Assembly (NCBI RefSeq): GCF_900491745.1
Contig: NZ_UETR01000005.1
Span: forward strand, 124,001 to 188,000
Source of the DNA: Amarolinea aalborgensis
GTDB lineage: Bacteria > Chloroflexota > Anaerolineae > SSC4 > Amarolineaceae
Length of the DNA stretch: 64,000 nucleotides
Direction of reading: 5' to 3'
The notes under the pieces are model-generated. The model was given only the letters and a program-made list of their open reading frames with translations, did no database searches and had not been told where the DNA came from. Positions 37,328 to 45,035 of this stretch are shown here, in pieces. Every line of letters begins with the position of its first letter. Positions within the stretch are counted from its first letter, which is position 1. Made by a program: the position numbers and the translations under genes.

Positions 37328-38743
37328 ATGGCAACTGAATCCGATCGCGCGATACTCGATGACGTTAAGCAGGAGTATCAGTACGGTTTCTCCGATCCTG
37401 AGAAATACGCCTTCAAGTCCGGTCGCGGCCTGAACCATGCGTTAATTGACACTATCTCGGACTTCAAGAATGAGCCAGACTGGATGCGCCAATTCCGACA
37501 TCAGTCGCTGGACATCTTCTTGTCCAAACCGATGCCTAACTGGGGTGCGGATCTGAGCGGGATTGATTTCGACAACATTTTCTACTACGTGCGCCCCTCC
37601 GAAAAGCAAGGCAAGAGTTGGGCTGATGTGCCATCCGACATCAGGAACACGTTCGACCGTCTCGGTATTCCAGAGGCCGAGCGTAATTTCCTGGCTGGCG
37701 TAGGCGCGCAGTATGAATCGGAAGTCGTTTACCATTCGCTGCGCGACGAGTGGCAGAAGCTGGGCGTTATCTTCTTGGATACGGACAGCGCCCTGCGTGA
37801 GCATGAGGACATCTTCAGGGAGTATTTCGGCACCATCATTCCGCCTTCTGATAACAAGTTCGCCGCGCTCAACAGCGCGGTCTGGTCAGGCGGCTCATAC
37901 GTCTATGTGCCGAAGGGCGTCACGCTGGACATTCCGCTGCAAGCCTACTTCCGCATCAACGCCCAGAACATGGGCCAGTTCGAGCGCACGCTGATCATCG
38001 TAGAAGAAGGCGCCAATGTGCACTATGTGGAAGGCTGCACAGCCCCAATCTACTCCAGCGACAGCCTGCACAGCGCGGTCGTCGAAATTATCGTCAAAAA
38101 GGGCGGCCGCTGCCGCTACACGACGATCCAAAACTGGTCGAACAATGTCTACAACCTGGTGACCAAGCGCGCCATGGCGCACGAAGATGCGCGCATGGAG
38201 TGGATTGATGGCAATCTTGGCTCCAAGGTGACGATGAAGTACCCGGCGGTCTACATGGTTGGGCCGCGGGCGCATGGCGAAATCCTCTCGATTGCCTTTG
38301 CGGGCAAAGGCCAACACCAGGACGCGGGCGGCAAGGTGGTGCACGGCGCGCCTGACACGACCAGTCGTATTATCTCGAAATCCATCAGCAAGAACGGCGG
38401 CCGCGCGTCGTATCGCGGTCTGTTGAAGGTGGCCAAGGGCGCAGTTCGTTCCAAGTCCAACGTCGTGTGCGATGCGCTGTTGTTGGACGAAGAGTCTCGT
38501 TCGGACACCTATCCTTACATTGAGATTGACGAAGACGATGTGCAGGTGGGCCACGAGGCCTCGGTGAGCAAAATTGGCGAAGAACAGCTCTTCTACCTGA
38601 TGAGCCGCGGGCTGAGCCAAGACGAAGCTTCGGCCATGATCGTGGCGGGCTTCATCGAGCCGATGGTCAAAGAACTGCCGATGGAATACGCGGTCGAAAT
38701 GAACCGCCTCATCCAATTGCAGATGGAAGGCTCGATCGGCTAG
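37328..38743 (+). CDS. sufB: Fe-S cluster assembly scaffold protein SufB
   Basis: Predicted protein of 471 residues, normal for SufB. Landmarks: YQYGFSDPEKYAFKSGRGLN; FFxxSDNKFAALNSAVWSGG-type region with YVYVPKGVTLDIPLQAYFRI; VEGCTAPIYSSDSLHSAVVE (conserved Cys); ARMEWIDGNLGSKVTMKYPA; GKVVHGAPDTTSRIISKSIS; and RSDTYPYIEIDEDDVQVGHE. SufB builds the nascent cluster in the SufBC2D complex. AGAGAGG lies before the ATG, 25 bases after sufC. The order sufC-sufB-sufD is common in Gram-positive-like and Chloroflexota suf operons. Confidence 0.95.
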   Translation: MATESDRAILDDVKQEYQYGFSDPEKYAFKSGRGLNHALIDTISDFKNEPDWMRQFRHQSLDIFLSKPMPNWGADLSGIDFDNIFYYVRPSEKQGKSWADVPSDIRNTFDRLGIPEAERNFLAGVGAQYESEVVYHSLRDEWQKLGVIFLDTDSALREHEDIFREYFGTIIPPSDNKFAALNSAVWSGGSYVYVPKGVTLDIPLQAYFRINAQNMGQFERTLIIVEEGANVHYVEGCTAPIYSSDSLHSAVVEIIVKKGGRCRYTTIQNWSNNVYNLVTKRAMAHEDARMEWIDGNLGSKVTMKYPAVYMVGPRAHGEILSIAFAGKGQHQDAGGKVVHGAPDTTSRIISKSISKNGGRASYRGLLKVAKGAVRSKSNVVCDALLLDEESRSDTYPYIEIDEDDVQVGHEASVSKIGEEQLFYLMSRGLSQDEASAMIVAGFIEPMVKELPMEYAVEMNRLIQLQMEGSIG

Positions 38744-38816
38744 CGCGCTCGCGCCAACGACCACGTGGTGCGGTCCATGGCTGCGCAAGCCAGGGCCAGT
38801 CGCGGCGGCTGAAAGA

Positions 38817-38845
38817 AAACCGGGTTTTGCGCAAAAGCCCGGTTT
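38817..38845 (+). terminator. Long hairpin between sufB and sufD
   Basis: AAACCGGG (38817-38824) pairs with CCCGGTTT (38838-38845), and the inside TTTTGCGCAAAA is itself self-complementary, so the whole forms one extended stem with a single bulged base. No T run follows. It may mark an mRNA processing or stability point that lowers expression of the downstream genes, rather than a full stop. Confidence 0.5.
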
Positions 38846-38914
38846 CCGCGATTGGCAAGCCATTGACCGAGCGGCCAGCGGTGAAGGCAACAAGACGATA
38901 AGAGGAATCAACCT

Positions 38915-40267
38915 GTGACGGCAATAACGAAAGAATTAACTATTCCAATGAGCATCAGCCGCGAAGCGGTGGAGACGCTGGCCGCGCTCAAACGCGAGCC
39001 GGATTGGATGCTTGACCGGCGGCTGCTGGCCTGGCGCTTTTTCGAAGAGATTCCAATGCCCACGGGCATGGAAGAAACCTGGCGCCGCACGCGCCTCACC
39101 GGCTTCAAGCTGGACGCGGTGCAGCCGTTCGCGCCGGAGCGTGACGTGCGCGTGGCAAAACAGACCGATCTGCCAGCCGCCATTCAAGCGGAACTGGCGA
39201 CGTTGAGCACGAACGCCGGCGCGGTCGTACACCGCGATGCGGACCTGCTTTTCTCCAGCCTGCGCCCTGACCTCGAAGCCAAAGGCGTCATCTTCTGCGA
39301 CCTGCACACCGCGGTGCGCCAGCATCCCGACCTGGTGCAGAAGTATTTCATGTCCGAAGCCGTAGCGCTGCCCGACGATGACAAATTCGCGGCGCTGCAT
39401 GCAGCGCTGTGGAACGGCGGCACGTTTCTGTATGTCCCACGCGGCGTGACGATTGACACCCCCTTGCAGGGCTTGATCGCCCTGGATGAAGCGGGCGTCG
39501 GCAATTTCTCGCACACGATCATCGTGGCGGAGGCCGGGTCCGAAGTCACTTACCTGGAAGAAATGGTCTCGTTGCAAGAGCGAGACAGCCAGGACTTTCA
39601 CAGCGGTATTGTCGAAATCATCGCCCAACCCGCGGCGCGTGTCAACTACATCAGCCTGCAGAGTTGGGGCAGCCAGGTTTTCAATTTCTCGCGCGAGCGC
39701 GCGGTGGTGGGTCGCGATGCGCACGTGCGCTGGGTCACCAGCCAATTGGGCAGCCGCTTGACCAAGACCTTCCAGCAGGCCGATCTGATGGGCGCGGGCG
39801 CGTCGAGCGAGATGCTAGGCGTGCTCTTTGCGGCTGGCCGCCAGCATATTGACCTGGACACGTACCAACGTCATGTGGCGCCGGACACCGTCAGCGACCT
39901 GTTGTACAAGGGCGCGCTGCGTGACCGGGCGCACGCGGTTTGGCGCGGCATGATTCGTGTGGAACCCAATGCGCAGAAAACCAATGGCTATCAGAAGAAT
40001 CAGAACCTGATCTTGAGCAAACACGCGCGGGCGGATTCTGTGCCAGGCCTGGAAATTTCGGCCGATGATGTGCGCTGCACCCACGGCGTGACCGTGTCAC
40101 AGGTCGAGCCTGAATATCTGTTCTACCTGATGAGCCGCGGCCTCAACAAAGAGCAGGCGGAGCATATGATCGTGGCCGGTTTCTTCGAGGAAGTGCTGGC
40201 GCGTATCCCGTTGGAAGGCGTGCGCGAAAAACTAGAAGCCGCCATCGGTCAGCGCATTGGCATCTAA
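38915..40267 (+). CDS. sufD: Fe-S cluster assembly protein SufD
   Basis: Predicted protein of 450 residues starting at a GTG with GAGGAA 8 bases upstream. SufB/SufD-family core: NGGTFLYVPRGVTIDTPLQG, TIIVAEAGSEVTYLEE, FHSGIVEIIAQPAARVNYIS, SQLGSRLTKTFQQADLMG, RAHAVWRGMIRVEPNAQKTN and the SufD-type ending HARADSVPGLEISADDVRCT followed by HG. It partners SufB and SufC and is needed for iron entry into the nascent cluster. The 171-base gap after sufB carries a strong hairpin. Confidence 0.92.
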   Translation: MTAITKELTIPMSISREAVETLAALKREPDWMLDRRLLAWRFFEEIPMPTGMEETWRRTRLTGFKLDAVQPFAPERDVRVAKQTDLPAAIQAELATLSTNAGAVVHRDADLLFSSLRPDLEAKGVIFCDLHTAVRQHPDLVQKYFMSEAVALPDDDKFAALHAALWNGGTFLYVPRGVTIDTPLQGLIALDEAGVGNFSHTIIVAEAGSEVTYLEEMVSLQERDSQDFHSGIVEIIAQPAARVNYISLQSWGSQVFNFSRERAVVGRDAHVRWVTSQLGSRLTKTFQQADLMGAGASSEMLGVLFAAGRQHIDLDTYQRHVAPDTVSDLLYKGALRDRAHAVWRGMIRVEPNAQKTNGYQKNQNLILSKHARADSVPGLEISADDVRCTHGVTVSQVEPEYLFYLMSRGLNKEQAEHMIVAGFFEEVLARIPLEGVREKLEAAIGQRIGI

Positions 40268-40289
40268 AAATTCTAGACTGGAGACTATT

Positions 40290-41141
40290 ATGAGCGACAA
40301 AGGCTACGCCCGCCCGGACGTGCTTGTCAGCACCGAATGGGTCGCGCAACACCTGGACGATCCCTCCGTGCGTGTGATTGAGTCGAACGAAGACATTTTG
40401 CTGTACGACATCAAACACATTCCCGGCGCGGTGCAGATTGACTGGCAGCGTGATTTGAATGACCCCCTGACGCGTGACTACCTGGGACGCGAACAGTTCG
40501 AGGCGCTGATGGCCCGGCACGGGATTGGCAACGACACCACCGTGGTTTTCTACGGAGACAAGAACAATTGGTGGGCCTGCTATGCGTTCTGGGTGTTCCA
40601 ACTGTTCAGCCACACGAACGCGCGGGTGATGGACGGCGGCCGCGCCAAGTGGGAAGCCGAGGGCAGACCGATGGTGCGCGAGACGCCGAGCTACGCGCCA
40701 ACCACGTACAAAGCGCCGGAACGGGCCGACTACCAGATTCGCGCCACGCGTGAGCAGGTGCTTGAGCACGTGCGTCAACAGCGCCCGCTGGTAGATGTGC
40801 GTTCGCCGGGCGAGTATTCGGGCGAACTGCTGCACATGCCGGCCTATCCGCAGGAAGGCGCGTTGCGCGGCGGCCATATCCCGGGCGCGCGCAACATTCC
40901 CTGGGCGCGGGCAGCCAACGCCGACGCCACCTTCAAGACGGCCGACGAACTGCGCGCGATCTATGAAGAAGAGCAGCGGCTCAAGGCCGATGACAACGTC
41001 ATCGCCTACTGCCGCATCGGCGAACGGTCATCGCATACCTGGTTCGTCTTGACCTATCTCTTGGGCTATCCCCATGTGCGCAACTACGACGGCAGTTGGA
41101 CGGAATGGGGCAATCTGGTCGGCGTGCCGATCGAACGCTAG
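40290..41141 (+). CDS. Two-domain rhodanese-type sulfurtransferase
   Basis: Predicted protein of 283 residues; GGAG lies 7 bases before the ATG at 40290. The N-terminal rhodanese domain (VLVSTEWVAQHLDDPSVRVI, IPGAVQIDW) has no catalytic Cys at its loop. The C-terminal domain (LVDVRSPGEYSGEL, GGHIPGARNIPWA) ends with active-site Cys241 in YCRIGERSSHT, of the CRxGxR thiosulfate sulfurtransferase type. Such enzymes move sulfane sulfur from thiosulfate or mercaptopyruvate to an acceptor. Its place inside the suf operon, 22 bases after sufD and before the SufU/SufS genes, suggests it may supply or recycle sulfur for cluster assembly. This is an inference from context. Confidence 0.9.
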   Translation: MSDKGYARPDVLVSTEWVAQHLDDPSVRVIESNEDILLYDIKHIPGAVQIDWQRDLNDPLTRDYLGREQFEALMARHGIGNDTTVVFYGDKNNWWACYAFWVFQLFSHTNARVMDGGRAKWEAEGRPMVRETPSYAPTTYKAPERADYQIRATREQVLEHVRQQRPLVDVRSPGEYSGELLHMPAYPQEGALRGGHIPGARNIPWARAANADATFKTADELRAIYEEEQRLKADDNVIAYCRIGERSSHTWFVLTYLLGYPHVRNYDGSWTEWGNLVGVPIER

Positions 41142-41148
41142 TGCAAAA

Positions 41149-41192
41149 AAGACTTCCGAAGTCTACGAGGCTTCGGAAGTCTTGCCGTTTTT
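41149..41192 (+). terminator. Strong hairpin with T run between the rhodanese gene and sufU-1
   Basis: AAGACTTCCGAAG (41149-41161) pairs perfectly with CTTCGGAAGTCTT (41171-41183) around a 9-base loop. GCCGTTTTT follows at once. This has the form of an intrinsic terminator in the middle of the suf gene cluster. Either it attenuates readthrough or the sufU-1/sufS part has its own promoter before 41257. Confidence 0.7.
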
Positions 41193-41256
41193 CATCAATC
41201 GCAGTAAAATCGGACTGCTGTTCGCGGTTCGATTTCTTACAGTAAAGAGGTATGCC

Positions 41257-41715
41257 GTGGATCGGCAAGCAAAAATAGATTTCATCTTAGAACATTACGA
41301 AGATCCGCGTCACTACGGGCCAACCGACCCGGCTGATGTGGTGATGCAGGGCGGCAACCCTGGCTGCGGTGACATTATCACCGTCTATTTGAAGACCGAT
41401 GAGCATGATCACGTCAGCGCGCTGAGCTTTGAGGGCGCGGGCTGCACCATTAGCCAGGCAGCCACTTCCATGGTGATGGAAATGTTCGAAAACAAGACTC
41501 TCGCCGACATCGAAGAGACGCCGCAAGATGTCATCCTAGACCTGCTTGGCCGCGAGATTGCGGCCACGCGGCTGCGCTGTGCAACGTTGGGGCTGACCAC
41601 CGTCAAGAACGCGGTGACTGAACTGCGACGCCAGCGCCTGGCGCAGGAGTATGGGATTGTGTTGCCAGACGCGCGCGGCCATGGATTCGTGCCGGTAGAT
41701 GAGGTGGCAGGGTGA
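41257..41715 (+). CDS. sufU: SufU/NifU-N-type Fe-S scaffold or sulfur-transfer protein, copy 1
   Basis: Predicted protein of 152 residues from the GTG at 41257, which has AAAGAGG 6 bases upstream (the open frame runs back into the rhodanese gene). IscU-like motifs carry the three conserved Cys: GNPGCGDII, EGAGCTISQA and RLRCATLGL. SufU accepts persulfide from SufS. The protein is longer than copy 2 by a C-terminal extension (AQEYGIVLPDARGHGF), and the loop EDPRHYGPTDPADVV differs too. Its stop overlaps the sufS GTG by four bases (GTGA), so the two are translationally coupled. Confidence 0.88.
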   Translation: MDRQAKIDFILEHYEDPRHYGPTDPADVVMQGGNPGCGDIITVYLKTDEHDHVSALSFEGAGCTISQAATSMVMEMFENKTLADIEETPQDVILDLLGREIAATRLRCATLGLTTVKNAVTELRRQRLAQEYGIVLPDARGHGFVPVDEVAG

Positions 41716-42956
41716 ACGCCGCCGCCACGCGGCCATACGATGTGGAAGCCGTGCGCGCTCAGTTTCCCATCCTCACGCGCCAGGTGCATGGCAAGCCGTT
41801 GATCTACCTGGATAGCACAGCCAGTTCACAAAAACCCCACGCGGTGATTGACCGGCTGGCAGCCTACTATGAACATGGCAACGCCAATGTGCATCGGGGC
41901 GTGCACACGCTGAGCGAAGAAGCGACCGCGGCGTTTGAAAGCAGCCGCGCCAAAGTCGCGCGCTTCATCAACGCGGCCAGCAGCAAAGAAATCATTTGGA
42001 CGCGCAACACCACCGAAGCGATCAACCTGGTGGCGTACAGTTGGGGCAGCGCCAACCTCAAGCCGGGCGATGAAGTGCTGATCACGGAGATGGAGCATCA
42101 TTCGAACATCGTACCCTGGCAGCTGGCCTGTCAGCGCACAGGCGCCGCGCTGCGCTACGTGCCGGTGGATGATGAAGGTTTCTTGCGCCTGGACCTGCTC
42201 CCTGCCCTGTTGACGCCGCGCACCCGGCTCTTTGCCTTCACCGCGATGTCCAACGTCCTGGGCACGATCAATCCGACGGCGGAGTTGGTGGCCGCGGCGC
42301 ATGCGATGGGCGCGCTCGCGCTGGTGGATGCCGCGCAAAGCGTGCCGCATCTGCCCGTGGATGTGCAGGCGCTGGGCGCGGACTTTCTCGCCTTCTCCGG
42401 GCACAAGATGTGCGGGCCGACCGGCATTGGCGTGCTCTACGGCCGCCGCGATCTGCTGGACGCCATGCCGCCCTTCATGGGCGGCGGCGACATGATCAAA
42501 GAAGTGCATTTGGACGCCTCGCGCTGGAACACGCTGCCCTGGAAGTTCGAGGCCGGCACCCCAGCCATTGCCGAAGCCATTGCGCTGGGCGCGGCGGTTG
42601 ATTTTTTGAGCGACCTGGGCATGTCCCAGATCCAGGCCCATGAACACCGGTTGGTGGCCTACGCCATGCAGCAGTTGAGCCAGGTAGAAGGGCTGCACAT
42701 GCTTGGCCCGGCCGCGGCGCACCGCGGCGGCGTGGTGGCTTTTACGTTGGGCGACATTCACCCCCACGACCTGGCCGCGATTCTGGACGGCGAAGGCATT
42801 GCCATTCGCGCTGGCCATCATTGTGCACAGCCGCTGCATGAACGCTATGGCCTGCCCGCCAGCGCCAGAGCCAGCTTCTATCTGTATAACACGGCTGCTG
42901 AGGTAGACCAGTTAGTGACCGCCTTGGATAAGGCCAAGGAGATGTTCGCACTGTAG
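41712..42956 (+). CDS. sufS: SufS-type cysteine desulfurase
   Basis: Predicted protein of 414 residues. The GTG start overlaps the sufU-1 stop. PLP-binding Lys232 is in FSGHKMCGPTG; the His of ITEMEHHSNIVPW stacks on the cofactor; the persulfide-forming Cys371 is in RAGHHCAQPLH, the group II (SufS) context. RASFYLYNTAAEVDQLV is the usual C-terminal segment. It releases sulfur from cysteine as a persulfide, passes it to SufU and so feeds SufBCD. It is flanked by two different sufU genes, which is unusual. Confidence 0.95.
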   Translation: MNAAATRPYDVEAVRAQFPILTRQVHGKPLIYLDSTASSQKPHAVIDRLAAYYEHGNANVHRGVHTLSEEATAAFESSRAKVARFINAASSKEIIWTRNTTEAINLVAYSWGSANLKPGDEVLITEMEHHSNIVPWQLACQRTGAALRYVPVDDEGFLRLDLLPALLTPRTRLFAFTAMSNVLGTINPTAELVAAAHAMGALALVDAAQSVPHLPVDVQALGADFLAFSGHKMCGPTGIGVLYGRRDLLDAMPPFMGGGDMIKEVHLDASRWNTLPWKFEAGTPAIAEAIALGAAVDFLSDLGMSQIQAHEHRLVAYAMQQLSQVEGLHMLGPAAAHRGGVVAFTLGDIHPHDLAAILDGEGIAIRAGHHCAQPLHERYGLPASARASFYLYNTAAEVDQLVTALDKAKEMFAL

Positions 42957-42965
42957 GAGCATGGC

Positions 42966-43346
42966 ATGGACGCACTTTACCGGGCCGAAATTCTGGAGCA
43001 TTATCGGCGCCCGCATCACTACGGACACATCGAAGAACCGGACATCACCCATCATGATGCCAACCCGTTTTGCGGCGATGATATCACCATTGACCTGAAG
43101 ATCGCCGACGGCAAGGTCGTAGATGCCGCTTTCCGCGGCAAGGGCTGCGCCATCAGCCAGGCCTCGGCCTCGATGTTGATGGATGAGATTATTGGCGCAT
43201 CCCTGGATGACCTGAAGCAGTGGACCAAAGAAAATGTCCTTGACCTGCTCGGCATCGAAATCGGCCCGGTGCGCCTAAAGTGCGCGCTCTTGCCGCTGAA
43301 GGTAATGAAGGCGGGCGTGTGGGGCCTGGAAGACATGGATGAGTAA
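42966..43346 (+). CDS. sufU: SufU-type Fe-S scaffold or sulfur-transfer protein, copy 2
   Basis: Predicted protein of 126 residues starting 9 bases after sufS; GTAGGAG is the ribosome-binding site. Conserved Cys are in ANPFCGDDI, GKGCAISQA and RLKCALLPL. This is the compact form, closer to the usual SufU length than copy 1. Two scaffold-like genes on either side of one sufS may have different partners, for example one as Zn-dependent sulfur acceptor and one as scaffold. That division is a guess. Confidence 0.9.
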   Translation: MDALYRAEILEHYRRPHHYGHIEEPDITHHDANPFCGDDITIDLKIADGKVVDAAFRGKGCAISQASASMLMDEIIGASLDDLKQWTKENVLDLLGIEIGPVRLKCALLPLKVMKAGVWGLEDMDE

Positions 43347-43391
43347 CACGCAGCGCATCGAGCAGTCAGAGAGGAATGCTGACAAGCACCT

Positions 43392-43706
43392 ATGGCAAAG
43401 TTCGTAAAAGTGGCCGCCCAGGCTGACATCCCGCTGGGCGGAAAGAAATTGGTCGAGATTGACGGCGTGGCCGTGGCCGTGTTCAACGTCAACGGCGCTT
43501 TCTACGCCATCGAAGACCTGTGCACGCATGATGGCGGCAACCTGGTGGAAGGCGACCTGCTGGGCAGCGAGATCGAATGCCCACGACACGGCGCGCGTTT
43601 CGATGTGCGCACGGGGCGCGCCACCAAGATGCCCGCCTTCGAGCCAGTTCCCACGTACGCCGTCAAGATTGAACAAGACAGTGTGCTCGTGGAAACGCTG
43701 GATTAG
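43392..43706 (+). CDS. Rieske-type [2Fe-2S] ferredoxin
   Basis: Predicted protein of 104 residues. Cluster ligands are visible as CTH (in IEDLCTHDGGNL) and CPRH (in IECPRHGARFD), the CxH...CxxH pattern of Rieske proteins. The size and soluble character fit a NirD/dioxygenase-type ferredoxin. Rieske ferredoxin genes often sit in Gram-positive-type suf operons and may donate electrons for cluster assembly. It begins 45 bases after sufU-2. Confidence 0.92.
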   Translation: MAKFVKVAAQADIPLGGKKLVEIDGVAVAVFNVNGAFYAIEDLCTHDGGNLVEGDLLGSEIECPRHGARFDVRTGRATKMPAFEPVPTYAVKIEQDSVLVETLD

Positions 43707-43749
43707 CGCAGGACAAAACAGAAAAACTGTAGATAAGGAACTGGAAAAG

Positions 43750-44055
43750 ATGCCAACGCCTGAAGAAATCCGAGAAGTACTGAAAATCAACGTCAAAGAC
43801 CCAGAACTCATGTTGAACATTGTGGACCTGGGGCTGATTTATGATATTGCCGTGGAAGACAAATCCGCCACCATTTCGATGACCCTGACCAGCCCAGGGT
43901 GCCCGGCCGGGCCGATGATCTTGGGCGACGCACAGCGTTATGTTCACCAAGCCTTCCCAGAGTTGGAGGAAGTCAACATTGACCTGGTGTGGACGCCGTT
44001 CTGGAATCCTGGCATGATGAGCGAGGACGCCAAAGAAGAGTTGGGGATATTCTAG
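43750..44055 (+). CDS. sufT: SufT-like MIP18/DUF59-family Fe-S assembly factor
   Basis: Predicted protein of 101 residues from the ATG at 43750 with AAGGAA upstream. It shows the DUF59 pattern: EEIREVLKINVKDPELMLNI, VDLGLIYDIAVED, then the conserved Cys in LTSPGCPAGPMIL and VWTPFWNPGMMSEDAKEELG at the end. SufT/MIP18 proteins help maturation of Fe-S proteins. It is the last gene of the suf operon and is followed by a good terminator. Confidence 0.9.
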   Translation: MPTPEEIREVLKINVKDPELMLNIVDLGLIYDIAVEDKSATISMTLTSPGCPAGPMILGDAQRYVHQAFPELEEVNIDLVWTPFWNPGMMSEDAKEELGIF

Positions 44056-44094
44056 CGACTGTCCTCTCCCCGCACAACCGACAGAGCCAGTCAG

Positions 44095-44127
44095 GCGCCG
44101 CCAACCCAGGGCGGCGCTTTTTCTTTT
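44095..44127 (+). terminator. Intrinsic terminator of the suf operon
   Basis: GCGCCGCC (44095-44102) pairs with GGCGGCGC (44110-44117) around a 7-base loop, followed by TTTTTCTTTT. This is a canonical Rho-independent terminator 40 bases after the sufT-like stop. Confidence 0.85.
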
Positions 44128-44194
44128 GCCATCGCCGCTGTTGACAACCTGCCCGCCGGTGGGAAGCACGCAGGCCCCAGAATTCCACATGGTT

Positions 44195-44223
44195 TCGACA
44201 GGCGCCAACCATTGTGGTAGAAT
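44195..44223 (+). promoter_or_regulatory. Candidate promoter for the coupled unknown gene pair
   Basis: TCGACA (44195-44200) and TAGAAT (44218-44223) are 17 bases apart. A start point near 44230 would leave a leader of about 30 bases before the ATG at 44262. Confidence 0.55.
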
Positions 44224-44261
44224 AGGATTTGTAAACTGACTGCAACAACCGGAGCCTGGCA

Positions 44262-44543
44262 ATGCGAGATGCTGATGTGTCTCACGTACTTGAGGCAGTA
44301 CGTCAAGCCTTGATGCCGATTCGATGGAAGGCTGGTAAGGCAGCTTCTCATTTGACCAAGCGAATCCGATTAGGACATCTTCCTGTCGGGACCAGCCTGG
44401 ATGAGTATAATGCTGTGATTTTGGTCATGATCGGAATGGATAGCGTGATGGAGACCGCCTTTCCGCTGCGCGACCCGACCACTTATCTGGCCGATCCGGC
44501 GTATTCGTACCTCGGCCGCCTGCAGGAGCTATGGCATGAATGA
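44262..44543 (+). CDS. Unknown small protein, first of a coupled pair
   Basis: Predicted protein of 93 residues with a GGAG ribosome-binding site. It starts MRDADVSHVLEAVRQALMPI, is basic in the middle (WKAGKAASHLTKRIRLGHLP) and ends in a more acidic helix. No family was recognised. The last 8 bases overlap the start of the next gene, so the two are translated together. The layout (two small coupled genes with their own promoter) recalls toxin-antitoxin pairs, but no toxin fold is evident. Confidence 0.6.
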   Translation: MRDADVSHVLEAVRQALMPIRWKAGKAASHLTKRIRLGHLPVGTSLDEYNAVILVMIGMDSVMETAFPLRDPTTYLADPAYSYLGRLQELWHE

Positions 44544-44937
44544 TCTAGTAGTGCAGTATGCAACAGATGTTGAGTTCCCTGATGTCAGTGGCGCCGAACA
44601 CGTGGAAATGCTGTTGTTACGTGACCGGCTCGCCGATCTGCAGCCGACGCTTACTACTCTGGAGAGACAGGCATTAGCCGCTGCTGATCAGCGTTTGCTA
44701 AGCCAGGCGGCGGCGTTTAGTCGCGAACTCGCGCGCTTTGTTGACCTCTCACAGCGTCGCCAGACCACGATCACGCCGCCTCAGCGCTGGTGGTGGTATC
44801 TCGATGTTCTTGCACAACTGCCTGTGCTGGGACAGTTCGCCGACAACCCGCCTACGCCTGACCAGCCCCCCTCGTTCATCGCCGCGCATTCAGCTCCAGC
44901 CAGGCGCCGCTCGAGCCGAGCAGTCGCAAATCGGTAA
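44536..44937 (+). CDS. Unknown small helical protein, second of a coupled pair
   Basis: Predicted protein of 133 residues, overlapping the preceding gene by 8 bases; the ribosome-binding site (AGGAG) lies inside that gene. Residues about 20-75 look like a long alpha-helical hairpin (LLLRDRLADLQPTLTTLERQ, LLSQAAAFSRELARFVDLSQ). A Trp-rich turn (PQRWWWYLDVL) and a basic Pro/Ala/Arg-rich tail follow. No known family. Confidence 0.6.
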   Translation: MNDLVVQYATDVEFPDVSGAEHVEMLLLRDRLADLQPTLTTLERQALAAADQRLLSQAAAFSRELARFVDLSQRRQTTITPPQRWWWYLDVLAQLPVLGQFADNPPTPDQPPSFIAAHSAPARRRSSRAVANR

Positions 44938-45035
44938 GGGAACTGGTCACGAACTACGAACGAATTCAGAAGTAACCCATAGCACCCCTCGCTGCAATGA
45001 CCTGGCGAAAGCCCGGTGAGATGGGAGAACAAAAG

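Noticed and set aside
42966..43346. Second SufU considered as a simple recent duplicate of the first
   Set aside because: The two differ in length, in the first Cys context (NPFCGDD against NPGCGDI) and at the C-terminus, so they are old paralogues.
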